The notes: generated from the letters alone by a model not told the origin. 64,000 bases of DNA from Mycobacterium deserti (GCF_025345615.1 NZ_JAODWD010000001.1:871304-935303), one strand, 5' to 3'. Positions 38,415 through 48,327 are shown, counted from the first letter of the stretch. Numbers and translations are program-made.

Positions 38415-39089
38415 CTAGGCGGCCAGGACCACGTCCAGCGCGGAGTAGAACAGGCCGAGGCCGTCGTCGGACGGTCCGGTCAACGCCTCGGTGGCGTGCT
38501 CGGGATGCGGCATCAGGCCGACGACGCGACCGTTGGCCGAGCAGATTCCGGCGATGTCGCGCTGCGAACCGTTGGGGTTGTCGCGGTAGCGGAACACCAC
38601 GCGGCCCTCACCCTCGAGCTCGTCGAGCACCTGCTCACTCGCCACATAGCGGCCTTCGCCGGACTTCAGCGGCACCAGGATGTCCGCGCCCAGTTCGAAG
38701 CGCGACGTCCACGCCGACGAGTTCGACGCCACCTGCAACCAGATGTCGCGGCAGACGAAATGCAGTCCCGCGTTGCGTGTCAACGCACCCGGCAGCAGGC
38801 CGGCCTCACAGAGAACCTGGAATCCGTTGCAAATACCCAAGACCGGAAGACCCTGCTCGGCGGCCCGAATGACTTCGCCCATCACCGGCGCGAACTTCGC
38901 GATCGCACCCGCACGCAGATAGTCGCCGTAGGAGAATCCTCCGGGCACCACCACGGCGTCGACGTTCTTGATATCGGCGTCGGCGTGCCACAGGCTGACC
39001 GCCTCAGCGCCTGCCAGCCGGACCGCCCGCGCCGCATCGATGTCGTCGAGCGTTCCCGGGAATGTGATCACCCCCACACGGGCCGTCAA
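38415..39089 (-). CDS. purQ: Phosphoribosylformylglycinamidine synthase subunit I (glutaminase)
   Basis: The 224-residue class-I glutamine amidotransferase that supplies ammonia to PurL. The catalytic Cys is in GICNGFQVL, and His-Glu in [12 protein letters not shown] 39089 overlaps the purS stop (TTGA). It is separated from purL by about 6 kb that includes apeB and the accessory cassette. Confidence 0.97.
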   Translation of the reverse strand: MTARVGVITFPGTLDDIDAARAVRLAGAEAVSLWHADADIKNVDAVVVPGGFSYGDYLRAGAIAKFAPVMGEVIRAAEQGLPVLGICNGFQVLCEAGLLPGALTRNAGLHFVCRDIWLQVASNSSAWTSRFELGADILVPLKSGEGRYVASEQVLDELEGEGRVVFRYRDNPNGSQRDIAGICSANGRVVGLMPHPEHATEALTGPSDDGLGLFYSALDVVLAA

Positions 39090-39325
39090 GATTGCTCCCT
39101 GGTTACAGACCAGTCCTCGATGACGGTGTTCGCCAACAGCGATTCGGCGATCTCACTGAGCGTGTCGTCGTCGATGCTGTCATCGACCTCGAGCTCAAAT
39201 CGCTTGCCCTGCCGGACATCCGATACACCGTTGAAGCCAAGACGACCCAGTGCGCCGACGATCGCCTGCCCCTGCGGGTCGAGGATCTCGGCCTTGGGCA
39301 TCACATGCACCACCACCCTTGCCAC
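39086..39325 (-). CDS. purS: Phosphoribosylformylglycinamidine synthase subunit PurS
   Basis: The 79-residue third subunit of the bacterial FGAM synthase complex, needed to assemble PurL with PurQ. The whole small domain is conserved: [27 protein letters not shown] and the ending [14 protein letters not shown] 39325 is preferred over ATG 39349 because family members start MARVVV and because TACAGT sits seven bases upstream (leaderless promoter). Confidence 0.93.
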   Translation of the reverse strand: MARVVVHVMPKAEILDPQGQAIVGALGRLGFNGVSDVRQGKRFELEVDDSIDDDTLSEIAESLLANTVIEDWSVTREQS

Positions 39326-39361
39326 GGCGACAACTGTACCGGCGGTCATGTCGACCGCGCC

Positions 39362-40027
39362 TTACCGGCACGAACCGATATACGCGCTGCACAGCGGTGC
39401 CGCCATCGCCGCGAAAACTGTCGCGTCGGACACCGCGGGCCATTCGACCGCGGGCGGCAGGGACGACCACATCGCCAGCTCGACGACGGTGGCGCTGTCG
39501 GGGTCGGCCAACAGGTACTCGTGCATGACCTGATCACCGGAAACGCTGATCACCGCGGCGATGCGCTGCCGATCGCTGGTGGTCACCGATGGGGACGCCG
39601 CCGGAGCTGTCGCCGCGCAGGAGTCGAACCGGGCCCGGGCGGCGTCCAGCGTCGCCATCGCCACCGGACCGGCATGGGCGACGTCGCCGCGCCAGTGCAG
39701 CACCTGCACCAGCAGGTTCCACTGCCCCGGCGGCTGCAACACCACCGAACGCTCGGCTACCACGTGGTGGCGGGGATCCCGGCCCGCAGGCGGGCTCTGG
39801 CACAGCGCCTCGAAGCCGAAGCGCGGCGACGGCGCGGTCACCGCGAGCCCAGCCAACCCAGGCCAGCGGTAAACGGAGTTCAGCGGTATCGAGGCCGGCG
39901 ACATCCACGCGGAGTCCGGAATGGCGTCACAGAAGGGTGGGCACACACCCGGCACGGCTCCGGCGGCGGGCGCAGGCGCGATCGCCATTCCCCAGGCCAC
40001 CGCGACCACGGCCAGCATCAATCGCAC
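39362..40027 (-). CDS. Secreted hypothetical protein upstream of purS
   Basis: A 221-residue exported protein (signal peptide MRLMLAVVAVAWGMAIAPAP, cleaved near AGA) with several Cys (GVCPPFCDAI, EALCQSP, DSCAATA, LCSAYIGSC) that may form disulfides. The core (GQWNLLVQVLHWRGDVAHAG, VMHEYLLADPDSATVVELAMW) resembles mycobacterial secreted proteins of unknown role. It starts at GTG 40027, divergent from the metallo-hydrolase gene, and precedes purS on the same strand. Confidence 0.75.
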   Translation of the reverse strand: MRLMLAVVAVAWGMAIAPAPAAGAVPGVCPPFCDAIPDSAWMSPASIPLNSVYRWPGLAGLAVTAPSPRFGFEALCQSPPAGRDPRHHVVAERSVVLQPPGQWNLLVQVLHWRGDVAHAGPVAMATLDAARARFDSCAATAPAASPSVTTSDRQRIAAVISVSGDQVMHEYLLADPDSATVVELAMWSSLPPAVEWPAVSDATVFAAMAAPLCSAYIGSCR

Positions 40028-40071
40028 CTAACATCAACCCCCTGCGCCCCCGTGCGCGCCACAATATAGGC

Positions 40072-40725
40072 ATGCAATTGACGCATTTCGGCCATTCATG
40101 CCTCCTCGCGGACTTCGGCACCGAATCCGGCGATCGAGCCACGATCCTGTTCGATCCGGGCACGTTCTCGCAGGGATTCGAGGGCATCACCGGGCTTTCG
40201 GCCATCCTGATCACCCATCAACACCCCGACCACGCCGACACCGAACGGCTCCCGGCCCTACTCGACGCCAATCCGCAGGCCGCGCTCTACGCCGATCCGC
40301 AGACCGCTGAGCAACTCGGCGGCCGGTGGCGCGCCGTGCACGCCGGCGACGAATTCACCGTCGGACATCTACAGGTGCGCGGCGTCGGCGGCCGGCACGC
40401 GGTGATCCACCCCGAGCTTCCGGAGATCGACAACATCTCGTACCTCGTCGGCGACGGGCACCACCCAGCCAAGCTGATGCACCCGGGCGACGCATTGCAC
40501 ACCCCCGGCGAACCCGTCGATGTACTGGCGGCCCCCGCTGCTGCGCCGTGGATGAAGATCTCCGAAGCGGTCGACTACCTGCGCGCCGTCGCACCGACCC
40601 ATGCTGTGCCCATCCACCAGGCGATCATCGATCCCAGCGCCCGAGGCATCTATCACGGGCGTCTCGCCGAGATGACCGACACCGACTTCCAGGTGCTGGA
40701 CATCGAGCAAGGCACAGAGTTCTGA
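40072..40725 (+). CDS. MBL-fold metal-dependent hydrolase
   Basis: A 217-residue beta-lactamase-fold hydrolase of the UlaG-like type. It starts MQLTHFGHSCLL with the metal-binding motif ITHQHPDHAD (HxHxDH), a later His in GGRHAVIHPE, Asp in LMHPGDALHT and a last His in THAVPIHQAI. The substrate is unknown. ATG 40072 is well placed by homology. The following gene may overlap its stop. Confidence 0.9.
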   Translation: MQLTHFGHSCLLADFGTESGDRATILFDPGTFSQGFEGITGLSAILITHQHPDHADTERLPALLDANPQAALYADPQTAEQLGGRWRAVHAGDEFTVGHLQVRGVGGRHAVIHPELPEIDNISYLVGDGHHPAKLMHPGDALHTPGEPVDVLAAPAAAPWMKISEAVDYLRAVAPTHAVPIHQAIIDPSARGIYHGRLAEMTDTDFQVLDIEQGTEF

Positions 40726-40787
40726 GCGACAGGCGGCTCCGGTTCACCGGGCACATCGCAGGTTTCGGCACCGCCGCGGGCGTTCGG

Positions 40788-41330
40788 ATGGTCGTCGGAT
40801 CCTGGCTGCAGTCACCGTTCGGGCCATTCGCAGATGTGATGATCGAGACGACCAAGGGTGAGCGCCTCCTACTGGCCCCCAACGATAAGGTCGCCGAATT
40901 CGTCTCGCAGACCTACACTTTCGACCGCGTCGAGCTCACTCCAGTCACGGTGGAGCATCGGCCCGACGGCTTCGCGGTCCGCGCGCAGGGCCTCCGGGTC
41001 GACGGAGACCTCGGCGGACCCGCCCCGTTCGACTGGCTGCTGCGTCTGGTTCCGGCGCCGGTGGCGACGGCGCCGGCGTGGCTGGGTACGATCAATCCGA
41101 TTGCCGCGCGCCTGGTTTCGGGTGTTCGCACGGCGGGAAGTGCGGGTAACGGCCGGCGGGAGTATTACGGCGTGCGACGTACCCGGCGGATCACGGCCGT
41201 GCACGCAAGCTTTCGAGGCGCGGACCTCGGCCGCCTGACTGCGCTGGAGCCGCCGGTTCGGTTCGGTTTCTCGTCGGCACCGACGACACCGCAGATGGTT
41301 TCGGTGACGACGACGATCGTGCTGCCCTAG
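40788..41330 (+). CDS. Hypothetical conserved protein downstream of MBL hydrolase
   Basis: A beta-rich protein of at least 180 residues without a named domain. It contains ADVMIETTKGERLLLAPNDK, VAEFVSQTYTFDRVEL and a twin-Arg-rich stretch YYGVRRTRRITAV. The coordinates use the first canonical codon, ATG 40788. The frame continues upstream as family-like RLRFTGHIAGFGTAAGV with no ATG/GTG/TTG until far inside the MBL gene, so initiation at CTG 40722, overlapping the MBL stop, is plausible. It converges with the FAD dehydrogenase by four bases. Confidence 0.7.
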   Translation: MVVGSWLQSPFGPFADVMIETTKGERLLLAPNDKVAEFVSQTYTFDRVELTPVTVEHRPDGFAVRAQGLRVDGDLGGPAPFDWLLRLVPAPVATAPAWLGTINPIAARLVSGVRTAGSAGNGRREYYGVRRTRRITAVHASFRGADLGRLTALEPPVRFGFSSAPTTPQMVSVTTTIVLP

Positions 41331-42970
41331 CCGACGGCCCGTGCCGCAGCGCGCCCCGCGGCCCGGCCGGAGAACACGCAACCGCCGAGGAAGGTGCCCT
41401 CCAGCGAGCGGTAGCCGTGTACCCCGCCGCCACCGAATCCGGCTGCCTCGCCCGCGGCGTACAGCCCGTCGAATACACCGCCGCCCGGCTTGAGCGCCCG
41501 GGCGTCCAGGTCGGTTTCCAAGCCGCCCAGCGACTTCCGCGTCAGGATGTGCAACTTCACCGCGATCAGCGGCCCCGCCTTCGGGTCGGTGAGCCGGTGC
41601 GGAGCGACGACGCGGCTGACCCGATCGCCGAGGTAGGCGCGGGCCGCCCGGATCGACATCACCTGCGTGTCCTTGGTGAACCGGTTGGCGACCTCCCGAT
41701 CACGGGCGATGACCTCAGCCGCCACCGTGGCGTAGTCCACGGGTTGGACGTCCGGCACGCTGTTCATCGCGGACACCAATTCGCGCAACGAAGTCGCGCT
41801 GACGAAGTCGACTCCGTGGTCGACGAACGCCTGCACCGGCTTCGGCGCGCCGGATCGCACTCGCGACAGCACATCTCTGACACTGCGACCGGTGAGGTCC
41901 GGGTTCTGCTCCTGCCCCGAGAGCGCGAACTCCTTGGCGATGATCCGTGCGTTCAGCACGAACCACGTGTAGTCCTGGCCGGTTTGGGCGATGTGTTCGA
42001 GGGTGCCCAGCGTGTCGAAACCCGGATACAGCGGTGACGGCAGGCGCCTGCCGCTGGCGTCCAGCCACAACGACGACGGGCCGGGCAGGATGCGGATCCC
42101 GTGCATCGGCCAGATCGGGTCGTAGTTCGTGATGCCCTCGGTGTAGTGCCACATCCGATCGCTGTTGATCACCCGCGCCCCGGCACCCTCGGCGATGCCG
42201 ATCATCCGACCGTCGACATGCTCGGGCACCCCGGAGATCAATTGCTCGGGCACTCGGCCCATGCGCGTTGGCCAGTTCTTCCGCACCAGATCGTGATTGC
42301 CGCCGATCCCGCCACTGGCGACGATCACGGCTTGCGCACGAAACTCGAAGTCACCACTGCGGTTTCGTGACGACGCTACACCGCGCGCGGCGTCGGTCGG
42401 CTCGAGTGCCGCGCCGCGCACGCCGACCACGGCGTCGTTCTCGACGATCAGCTCGTCGACACGATGCCGGTGCGCGAACCGCACTCGGGGATTGCCGAGC
42501 AGTCGCCGGGCGAAGATCTCGACTATCGCAGGGCCGGTGCCCCAAGTGATGTGGAAGCGCGGCACCGAGTTGCCGTGCCCGCGTGCGTCGTAGCCGCCAC
42601 GCTCGGCCCACCCGACGATGGGAAAGGTCTGCAGCCCGCGTTCGCGCAGCCAGCTGCGCTTCTCGCCGGACGCGAAGTCGACGTAGGCGTGTGCCCACTG
42701 CCGCGGCCAGTGATCTTCCTGGCGGTCGAACGCGGCCGAGCCGAGCCAGTCCTGCAGGGCCAGTTCGTGGCTGTCGCGAATGCCCAGGCGGCGCTGCTCG
42801 GGGCTGTCGACGAAGAACAGTCCGCCGAAGGACCAGAATGCCTGGCCACCGATGTTGTTGGCGTTCTCCTGGTCGACGATCAGAACCCGGCGCCCCCGTT
42901 CGACCAGTTCACAGGCTGCGACCAGGCCCGCAAGCCCCGCCCCCACAACGATGACGTCAGCGTCTGCCAT
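41327..42970 (-). CDS. FAD-binding dehydrogenase (KstD-like fumarate-reductase family)
   Basis: A 547-residue flavoprotein of the family of Rv0785. It has the N-terminal FAD dinucleotide motif VVGAGLAGLVAACELVERG, WSFGGLFFVDS, VASGGIGGNHDLV and the C-terminal FAD-closing GLYAAGEAAGFGGGGVHGYR. Related proteins are 3-ketosteroid dehydrogenases, but the substrate here is not determined. ATG 42970 preferred; GTG 42979 possible. It follows the deacetylase-like gene by 24 bases. Confidence 0.92.
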   Translation of the reverse strand: MADADVIVVGAGLAGLVAACELVERGRRVLIVDQENANNIGGQAFWSFGGLFFVDSPEQRRLGIRDSHELALQDWLGSAAFDRQEDHWPRQWAHAYVDFASGEKRSWLRERGLQTFPIVGWAERGGYDARGHGNSVPRFHITWGTGPAIVEIFARRLLGNPRVRFAHRHRVDELIVENDAVVGVRGAALEPTDAARGVASSRNRSGDFEFRAQAVIVASGGIGGNHDLVRKNWPTRMGRVPEQLISGVPEHVDGRMIGIAEGAGARVINSDRMWHYTEGITNYDPIWPMHGIRILPGPSSLWLDASGRRLPSPLYPGFDTLGTLEHIAQTGQDYTWFVLNARIIAKEFALSGQEQNPDLTGRSVRDVLSRVRSGAPKPVQAFVDHGVDFVSATSLRELVSAMNSVPDVQPVDYATVAAEVIARDREVANRFTKDTQVMSIRAARAYLGDRVSRVVAPHRLTDPKAGPLIAVKLHILTRKSLGGLETDLDARALKPGGGVFDGLYAAGEAAGFGGGGVHGYRSLEGTFLGGCVFSGRAAGRAAARAVG

Positions 42971-42994
42971 GCCCGCCACGTTAGCGGGCGATCC

Positions 42995-43699
42995 CTACGC
43001 AGCCTCGGTCAGCGCGATGCGCGGCGTCCAGTCGTAGACCGTCGGCTCGCACTGGTGCATCAGCGACAAATCGACCGCGTCGAGCATCGCCTGCCGCGGG
43101 CCCGGCCGTCGCAGATGACGTGCCGCCACGGCCACCCGGACGATGCCGTCACGGCGCGCGGTCCGCTCGGCGGACAACACCAGCGTGCGACACCACCACG
43201 GCTCGCTGAGGAAGGCCTCGCCGATGCCGAGCACCCGGGACCGCGTCGTCGTACCGCGGACCAGGTCGGTGATGTCGCTGAGCGCCGCGAGTAAACGAAA
43301 GCCGTTGCGTGGCAGCGCAGTCACGGTTCCATGCGAGACTGTCCACCCCGGCGCGGCGAACAGGCGGGTTCGCAGCCCGAGGTGTTCCATCACACGATCG
43401 GCGGCCATCAGCCGCAGATTGGCCTCGTGCGCGGGCAGGGTCGCGAACTCACCACGTCGCTTCTTGGTGGCGGCCTCGTCGAATCCGTGCAGGACGACGG
43501 CGTCACCCGCCCGGCGGCGCGCGGTGAGCCAATCGACGGTGGGAGCGTCATCGTCGAGGCGATAGCCACCCTTGAGTCGCGGGGCCACCAGGAACGACAC
43601 CGGCACATCACGCGCGTCGAGATGTGCGCAGAAGTCTCGGACCTCGGGCAGAGTGCGTTCGCTGATGCCCGAGATCGAGACGATCAGTTGTCCAGCCAC
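42995..43699 (-). CDS. Polysaccharide deacetylase-like (DUF2334) protein
   Basis: A 234-residue protein of the DUF2334/NodB-like group (positional Rv0784). It has VSISGISERTLPEVRDF at the start, a core HGFDEA with potential metal His/Asp, and FAAPGWTVSHGTVTAL later. Some family members deacetylate glycans, but the metal triad is incomplete by eye, so catalytic activity is uncertain. GTG 43699 is the start. Confidence 0.8.
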   Translation of the reverse strand: MAGQLIVSISGISERTLPEVRDFCAHLDARDVPVSFLVAPRLKGGYRLDDDAPTVDWLTARRRAGDAVVLHGFDEAATKKRRGEFATLPAHEANLRLMAADRVMEHLGLRTRLFAAPGWTVSHGTVTALPRNGFRLLAALSDITDLVRGTTTRSRVLGIGEAFLSEPWWCRTLVLSAERTARRDGIVRVAVAARHLRRPGPRQAMLDAVDLSLMHQCEPTVYDWTPRIALTEAA

Positions 43700-43774
43700 C
43701 CGATCAGTGTGGCAACTTCAGGTGTCGCAACGGTTTCCAACACGTGGTCGCCAGTTGGCCATCGCGTGCCCAGG

Positions 43775-44272
43775 CTACCGGGGCAGGACGTCCTCGATGG
43801 CCGCGATCACCTCGGGGGCGTCGGGTTCGGTGCGCGGACGGAACCTCTTGACGACCGTTCCGCCGGGCGCGAGCAGGAACTTCTCGAAATTCCACTGGAT
43901 GTCGCCGGCCTCGCCGCCGTCATCGGGCGTCTTGGTCAACTCGGCGTACAAAGGATGTCGATCCGCGCCGTTGACGTCGGTTTTCTCCAGCAGCGGGAAC
44001 GTCACGCCGTAGGTCGTCGAGCAGAAGGTCTGAATTTCCTCGGCAGAGCCCGGCTCCTGACCCATGAACTGGTTGCACGGAACGCCGATCACTGTCAGCC
44101 CCCGCTCGCCGTAGTCCTTGGCCAACTGCTCCAGCGCGGCGTACTGCGGGGTGAGACCGCACTTGGAGGCGACGTTGACGACCAGTGCGGCGCCGTCGGC
44201 CAGCTCGCCCAAAGTGGTGTCGCGGCCGTCGAGGGTGGTCACAGCGATGTCGGTGAGCGGTGTATCGGTCAT
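43775..44272 (-). CDS. Glutathione-peroxidase-family thiol peroxidase
   Basis: A 165-residue GPx-fold peroxidase using Cys rather than selenocysteine. The active site is in NVASKCGLTPQY, with GVPCNQFMGQEPG and the conserved WNFEKFLL. In mycobacteria, which lack glutathione, such proteins reduce peroxides with thioredoxin. ATG 44272 begins the protein 10 bases after the TetR gene on the same strand, so both may share a transcript. Confidence 0.93.
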   Translation of the reverse strand: MTDTPLTDIAVTTLDGRDTTLGELADGAALVVNVASKCGLTPQYAALEQLAKDYGERGLTVIGVPCNQFMGQEPGSAEEIQTFCSTTYGVTFPLLEKTDVNGADRHPLYAELTKTPDDGGEAGDIQWNFEKFLLAPGGTVVKRFRPRTEPDAPEVIAAIEDVLPR

Positions 44273-44282
44273 CACCAGCACG

Positions 44283-44840
44283 CTACTCGCTCTTGAACAG
44301 CATCCCCGCAACTCGGTGCACCGTCGCGATCGGATCAGTGTCGTTGTCGATGGCCTTATTGAGCCACAGCAGTGAAAAGCCGTGTACCAGTGACCATGCC
44401 GCCAGCGCAGCCGCCTGCGGATCCTTGGTGGCGCGCGCGTCGTCGAGCGTTCCGACACCTTGTGCGAGCTCGCTCCCCGCGGCTCCGACCGCGGCAATCA
44501 GCTCCGGGTCCTCACGGTTGATGAGCGAGCGATCGAACATCACCGCGTAGTGACCGGGGTGGTCGATCGCGAAGCGCACGTAGGCCAGCGCGGCATCGAT
44601 GAAGTCGGGCCTCGCGTCTTTCAGCGCGGCGGCCAACAGTCGCCAGCCTTCGGCCGCGAGCGCGGTGAACAACCCGCGGCGGTCGGTGAAGTGGTGTGCG
44701 GGCGCGGCGTGCGACACCCCGGCGGCACGGGCCAGCTCGCGCAACGAGATTCCGTCCGCGCCGCGCTCGGCCACCAGGGCGGCGGCCTGGGCCAGGATGA
44801 CGGCCTTCAAGTCGCCGTGGTGATACGAGGTCCGGGCCAT
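44283..44840 (-). CDS. TetR family regulator
   Basis: A 185-residue TetR-type repressor with HTH LRELARAAGVSHAAPAHHF (about residues 33-52) and a C-terminal TetR_C_33-like domain. ATG 44840 (MARTSYHHG) is preferred over 44852. It is divergent from an ABM-like gene; the 96-base gap carries 16-base direct repeats, so it probably controls both that gene and itself, together with the downstream peroxidase. Confidence 0.9.
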   Translation of the reverse strand: MARTSYHHGDLKAVILAQAAALVAERGADGISLRELARAAGVSHAAPAHHFTDRRGLFTALAAEGWRLLAAALKDARPDFIDAALAYVRFAIDHPGHYAVMFDRSLINREDPELIAAVGAAGSELAQGVGTLDDARATKDPQAAALAAWSLVHGFSLLWLNKAIDNDTDPIATVHRVAGMLFKSE

Positions 44841-44864
44841 GGGCGCGATCATACTCCGGCAATC

Positions 44865-44915
44865 TTGACACTGACTAGATCATCGCCTAGCGTGTCATCT
44901 TGTCACTGACTAGAT
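44865..44915. promoter_or_regulatory. Direct-repeat operator in the TetR/ABM divergent promoter
   Basis: TTGACACTGACTAGAT (44865-44880) recurs as TTGTCACTGACTAGAT (44900-44915), one mismatch in 16 and 35 bases apart. TGACAC (44866-44871) and GTGTCA (44892-44897) are also inverted. The copies likely serve as two operators for the divergent TetR gene, one for each transcription direction. Confidence 0.6.
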
Positions 44916-44936
44916 TACGACGAAGGAGGTGCCGTT

Positions 44937-45344
44937 GTGGCGACTCTCCCGTGGACCACGCCTGCAGACACCGCATGCGACGGACAAGATGCCTTGGTCA
45001 TGGCCTCACGCTTTGAGCTGAAGAAGCGGCGAGATGTGCCGATGTTCCTCGTGGCAGCCCTGCGGGTTCGCCAGCAGATGCTCGCCTCGCCGGGTGTGAT
45101 CGGCGTATCCCTGATCGCCCAGCCGCTGCGAAAGACGTTCTACACGCTTTCGGCTTGGCAGGATCGCCAGGCCCTCGATTCGGCTGTCGCTACTGCACCG
45201 CACGCAGAAACGATGGCCAGGTTCCGCACGAAGATGGCCAGCTCGGTGTTCACCTTCTGGAGAGTCTCCGACGGTCGGCGCCCTGAATGGCCGGACGCCC
45301 GCAGACGGCTTGAACAGGCCGCTGTTCACGGGCCGATCTCGTGA
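44937..45344 (+). CDS. ABM-like (antibiotic biosynthesis monooxygenase fold) protein
   Basis: A 135-residue protein resembling dimeric alpha-beta-barrel monooxygenase-like proteins: VMASRFELKKRRDVPMFLVA, GVIGVSLIAQPLRKTFYTLS and WQDRQALDSAVATAPHAETM. Function unknown. It has an excellent ribosome-binding site (GGAGGT at 44925-44930, six bases before GTG 44937) and is divergent from a TetR gene, so it is probably the inducible target. It overlaps the 3' end of ptrB by 19 bases. Confidence 0.82.
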   Translation: MATLPWTTPADTACDGQDALVMASRFELKKRRDVPMFLVAALRVRQQMLASPGVIGVSLIAQPLRKTFYTLSAWQDRQALDSAVATAPHAETMARFRTKMASSVFTFWRVSDGRRPEWPDARRRLEQAAVHGPIS

Positions 45345-47431
45345 TCTGCCTTGGCAGCATCTAGCAGCCATGCGTACATGAACGCCGTTTCCTTCCACCG
45401 CTCGTAGCGGCCGCTGATGCCACCGTGGCCGGCGTTCATCTCGGTCTTGAGCAGGATGCGATTGGCGTCCGGGTTCGCATACCTCAGTGCCGCAACCCAT
45501 TTTGCGGGCTCGACGTAGTACACGCGAGTGTCGTTGAGTGAGGTCATCGCCAGTATCGGCGGATAGTTCCTGGTATCGACGTTCTCGTAGGGCGAGTACG
45601 ACTTCATGTACTCGTAGACGGTGCTGTCCTCCAGCGGATTTCCCCACTCGTCCCACTCGGTCACCGTCAACGGCAGCGAAGGGTCCAGAATCGTCGTGAG
45701 CGCATCGACGAACGGCACCTGCGCCAGGACACCGGCGAAAAGCTCGGGCGCCATGTTGGCGACCGCGCCCACCAGAAGGCCGCCCGCACTGCCACCGAGA
45801 ATGACAAGGTTTTCCGGGCGGGTGACGTCGGTGGTGACGAGATGACTTGCCACGGCGATGAAGTCGGTGAAGGTGTTGCGCTTCTCCAGCATTTTGCCGT
45901 GCTCGTACCACGGCCGGCCCAGCTCACCGCCACCGCGCACATGAGCGACTGCGAAGACCATGCCGCGGTCCAGCAGCGAGAGCCGGGCGATCGAGAACCT
46001 CGGATCCTCGCACGCCTCATAGGCGCCGTAACCGTAGAGCAGCAGCGGCGCCGGGAACTGCAGACCGATGCGATGGACGATCGAGATCGGCACCCGCGCG
46101 CCGTCGGCGGCGACGGCCCAGTCGCGGCGCTCGACGTAGTCTTCGGGCCGATAGTCGCCGAGCACCGGCTGCTCACGCAGCAGGGTGCGCTCACCCGTGG
46201 CGAGGTCGACGTCGTAGATCCGCACCGGCGTGACGAACGATGTCGCACCGATACGCAGTTTGGGAGCGCTCCAGTTCGGGTTGCCGCCCAGACCCGCCGA
46301 CATCAACTCGGATTCGAAGGTGAAGTCTTCGGGCCGGCCGTAGTTCCCGTCGGCATAGATGGGCCACAGCTGGATCTTCGGCAGTGCCTCGCTGCGGTAG
46401 CTGACGACGAGGTGACCCTCGAATGCGTCGACCGAGTCCAGTCGCACGTCGTCGCGGTGCTCGATCAGCGTGCGCACCTGCGTCGGGTCACCGACGGGGG
46501 CCTCGACGAGCGTGAAATTCTCCGCGCCGTCGTTGTGCAGGATCAGGAAGCGGTCCTCGCCACCCACAACAGCGTGCTCGACGGAGTACTCGACCAGTTC
46601 GCGGCGAGGCCACACGGGGGTGAACTCGGTTTCCGGGTCGGTTGCGTCGCCGTAGCGCACCTCGGACGTGACGGCGCTGCCCGCCGCGATGAGCACGTAC
46701 TTGTCGCTGCGGGTGCGGCCGACCGCGAGCCAGAACCGTTCGTTGGGTTCGTGATAGACCTTCTGCGCCGGTAACCCGGAGCCGATGCGGTGACGCCAGA
46801 TGGTGTCCGGGCGCCAGGCCTCGTCGACCGTGCTGTAGTAGACGGTCCGGTTGTCGGCCGCCCAGGTGACGCCGGGGCCGATGCCGACGACCTGGTCGTC
46901 GTAGAGCTCACCGGTGCGTAAGTCCTTGAACCGCAATGTGTAGCGCTCGTCACCGGTGGTGTCGGTGGAGAAGGCGAGCACGTTGCCGTCCAAGCTCACC
47001 GAGGCGGCACCGAGCGCGAAGAAGTCGTGGCCCTCGGCCTCGACGTTCTCGTCGAGCAGTACCTGTTCACCTGCGATGTCGACATCTTCGTCGAGCACCG
47101 GCGGCGTCCAGTCGTCGGGATCGGCTATCGGACAACGGCAGTGCACGCTGTACTGCTTGCCCTCGAAGCTGCGGCCGTAGTACCACCACGAGTCGCGGCG
47201 CGTGGGCACCGAGAGGTCGGTCTCCTTGGTGCGGGCCTTGATCTCGTCGAAGATCTTCTGCCGCAACGGCGCCAGATGTTCGGTGGCGTGGGTGGTGTAG
47301 TCGTTCTCAGCGTTGAGGTAGTCGACGACCTCTGCATTCGTCTTCTCGCGCAGCCACTCGTAGTGGTCGACGAAGACGTCGCCGTGGTGCTCTCGCCGGT
47401 GCTCGACGCGCTTGGCAACCGGTGGCTTCAT
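45326..47431 (-). CDS. ptrB: Oligopeptidase B (S9A serine protease)
   Basis: A 701-residue prolyl-oligopeptidase-family enzyme cleaving after basic residues in short peptides. An N-terminal seven-bladed propeller (about residues 75-410) covers the catalytic domain, which shows the nucleophile in [15 protein letters not shown], the [15 protein letters not shown] loop, and the His in [16 protein letters not shown] 47431 overlaps the purC stop (ATGA). In M. tuberculosis the locus is split (ptrBa/ptrBb); here it is one intact gene. Confidence 0.96.
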   Translation of the reverse strand: MKPPVAKRVEHRREHHGDVFVDHYEWLREKTNAEVVDYLNAENDYTTHATEHLAPLRQKIFDEIKARTKETDLSVPTRRDSWWYYGRSFEGKQYSVHCRCPIADPDDWTPPVLDEDVDIAGEQVLLDENVEAEGHDFFALGAASVSLDGNVLAFSTDTTGDERYTLRFKDLRTGELYDDQVVGIGPGVTWAADNRTVYYSTVDEAWRPDTIWRHRIGSGLPAQKVYHEPNERFWLAVGRTRSDKYVLIAAGSAVTSEVRYGDATDPETEFTPVWPRRELVEYSVEHAVVGGEDRFLILHNDGAENFTLVEAPVGDPTQVRTLIEHRDDVRLDSVDAFEGHLVVSYRSEALPKIQLWPIYADGNYGRPEDFTFESELMSAGLGGNPNWSAPKLRIGATSFVTPVRIYDVDLATGERTLLREQPVLGDYRPEDYVERRDWAVAADGARVPISIVHRIGLQFPAPLLLYGYGAYEACEDPRFSIARLSLLDRGMVFAVAHVRGGGELGRPWYEHGKMLEKRNTFTDFIAVASHLVTTDVTRPENLVILGGSAGGLLVGAVANMAPELFAGVLAQVPFVDALTTILDPSLPLTVTEWDEWGNPLEDSTVYEYMKSYSPYENVDTRNYPPILAMTSLNDTRVYYVEPAKWVAALRYANPDANRILLKTEMNAGHGGISGRYERWKETAFMYAWLLDAAKADHEIGP

Positions 47432-48327
47432 CCGCCGATCCAGCCGTCGAACTTCAGACCGGAAATGCTCTCGTAGGCCTCGATATACCGCGCCCGAGTC
47501 GCCTCGACGATGTCGGGCGGCAGGGGCGGTGGAGGGGTGGTGCCGTGCCGGTCCCACCCGGAGTCCGGGCTGGTGAGCCAGTTGCGGACGAACTGCTTGT
47601 CAAAGCTCTGCTGCACAACACCTTCCTGCCAGTCGTCGGCGCGCCAGTATCTGCTCGAGTCGGGAGTGAAGACCTCGTCGGCGAGTCTCAAGTCGCCCTG
47701 CTTGTCGGCACCGAACTCGAACTTGGTGTCGGCAACGATGATCCCGTTGCTCAACGCGTGTTCGGCGCCGCGGCCATAGGTCTTGAGTGTGAGTTCGCGG
47801 AGCTGATCGGCGCGCTGCTCACCGACCAGGCCCACCACGTCTTCGAAAGTGATGTTCTCATCATGTTGTCCGAGTTCGGCTTTGGTCGCGGGCGTGAACA
47901 ACGGCTCGTCGAACTTGCTGGCCTCGGCAAGACCGGCGGGCAGCGTGTGCCCACACAGTTCGCCGGTCTTCTGGTAGTCGATCAGGCCGGAGCCGGTCAG
48001 GTAGCCGCGGGCCACACATTCGACCGGCATCATCTCGAGCTGCTGGACGACAAGGGCCCGGCCGAGAACTTCGGTGGGGATGCGCTCGTCGTCGGGTGGA
48101 CCGGCCAGGTGGTTGGGCACGTCTGCCGACCGACTCAGGTAATCGAAGAAGAAGACGCTCATCGCGGTCAGGATCCGACCCTTGTCCGGGATCTGGGTGT
48201 CGAGAATGAAGTCGTAGGCCGAGATGCGATCGGTGGCGACGAAGAGCAGGTGTTCGTCGTCGATCCGATACAGCTCGCGAACCTTGCCGCTGGCCAAGTG
48301 TTGATAGTCGGACAGAGCGGGGCGCAT
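47428..48327 (-). CDS. purC: Phosphoribosylaminoimidazole-succinocarboxamide synthase (SAICAR synthetase)
   Basis: A 299-residue ATP-dependent ligase adding aspartate to CAIR. Signature segments [48 protein letters not shown] and ELTLKTY are present. A leaderless promoter is likely: TAAGCT on the minus strand (48339-48334) ends six bases before ATG 48327. It is followed by ptrB in a four-base overlap. Confidence 0.97.
   Translation of the reverse strand: MRPALSDYQHLASGKVRELYRIDDEHLLFVATDRISAYDFILDTQIPDKGRILTAMSVFFFDYLSRSADVPNHLAGPPDDERIPTEVLGRALVVQQLEMMPVECVARGYLTGSGLIDYQKTGELCGHTLPAGLAEASKFDEPLFTPATKAELGQHDENITFEDVVGLVGEQRADQLRELTLKTYGRGAEHALSNGIIVADTKFEFGADKQGDLRLADEVFTPDSSRYWRADDWQEGVVQQSFDKQFVRNWLTSPDSGWDRHGTTPPPPLPPDIVEATRARYIEAYESISGLKFDGWIGG

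Noticed and set aside
42970..42994. GCCCGC/GCGGGC hairpin between the deacetylase-like and FAD dehydrogenase genes
   Set aside because: A six-base stem in such GC-rich DNA is expected by chance and it overlaps the likely ribosome-binding region rather than forming a terminator.
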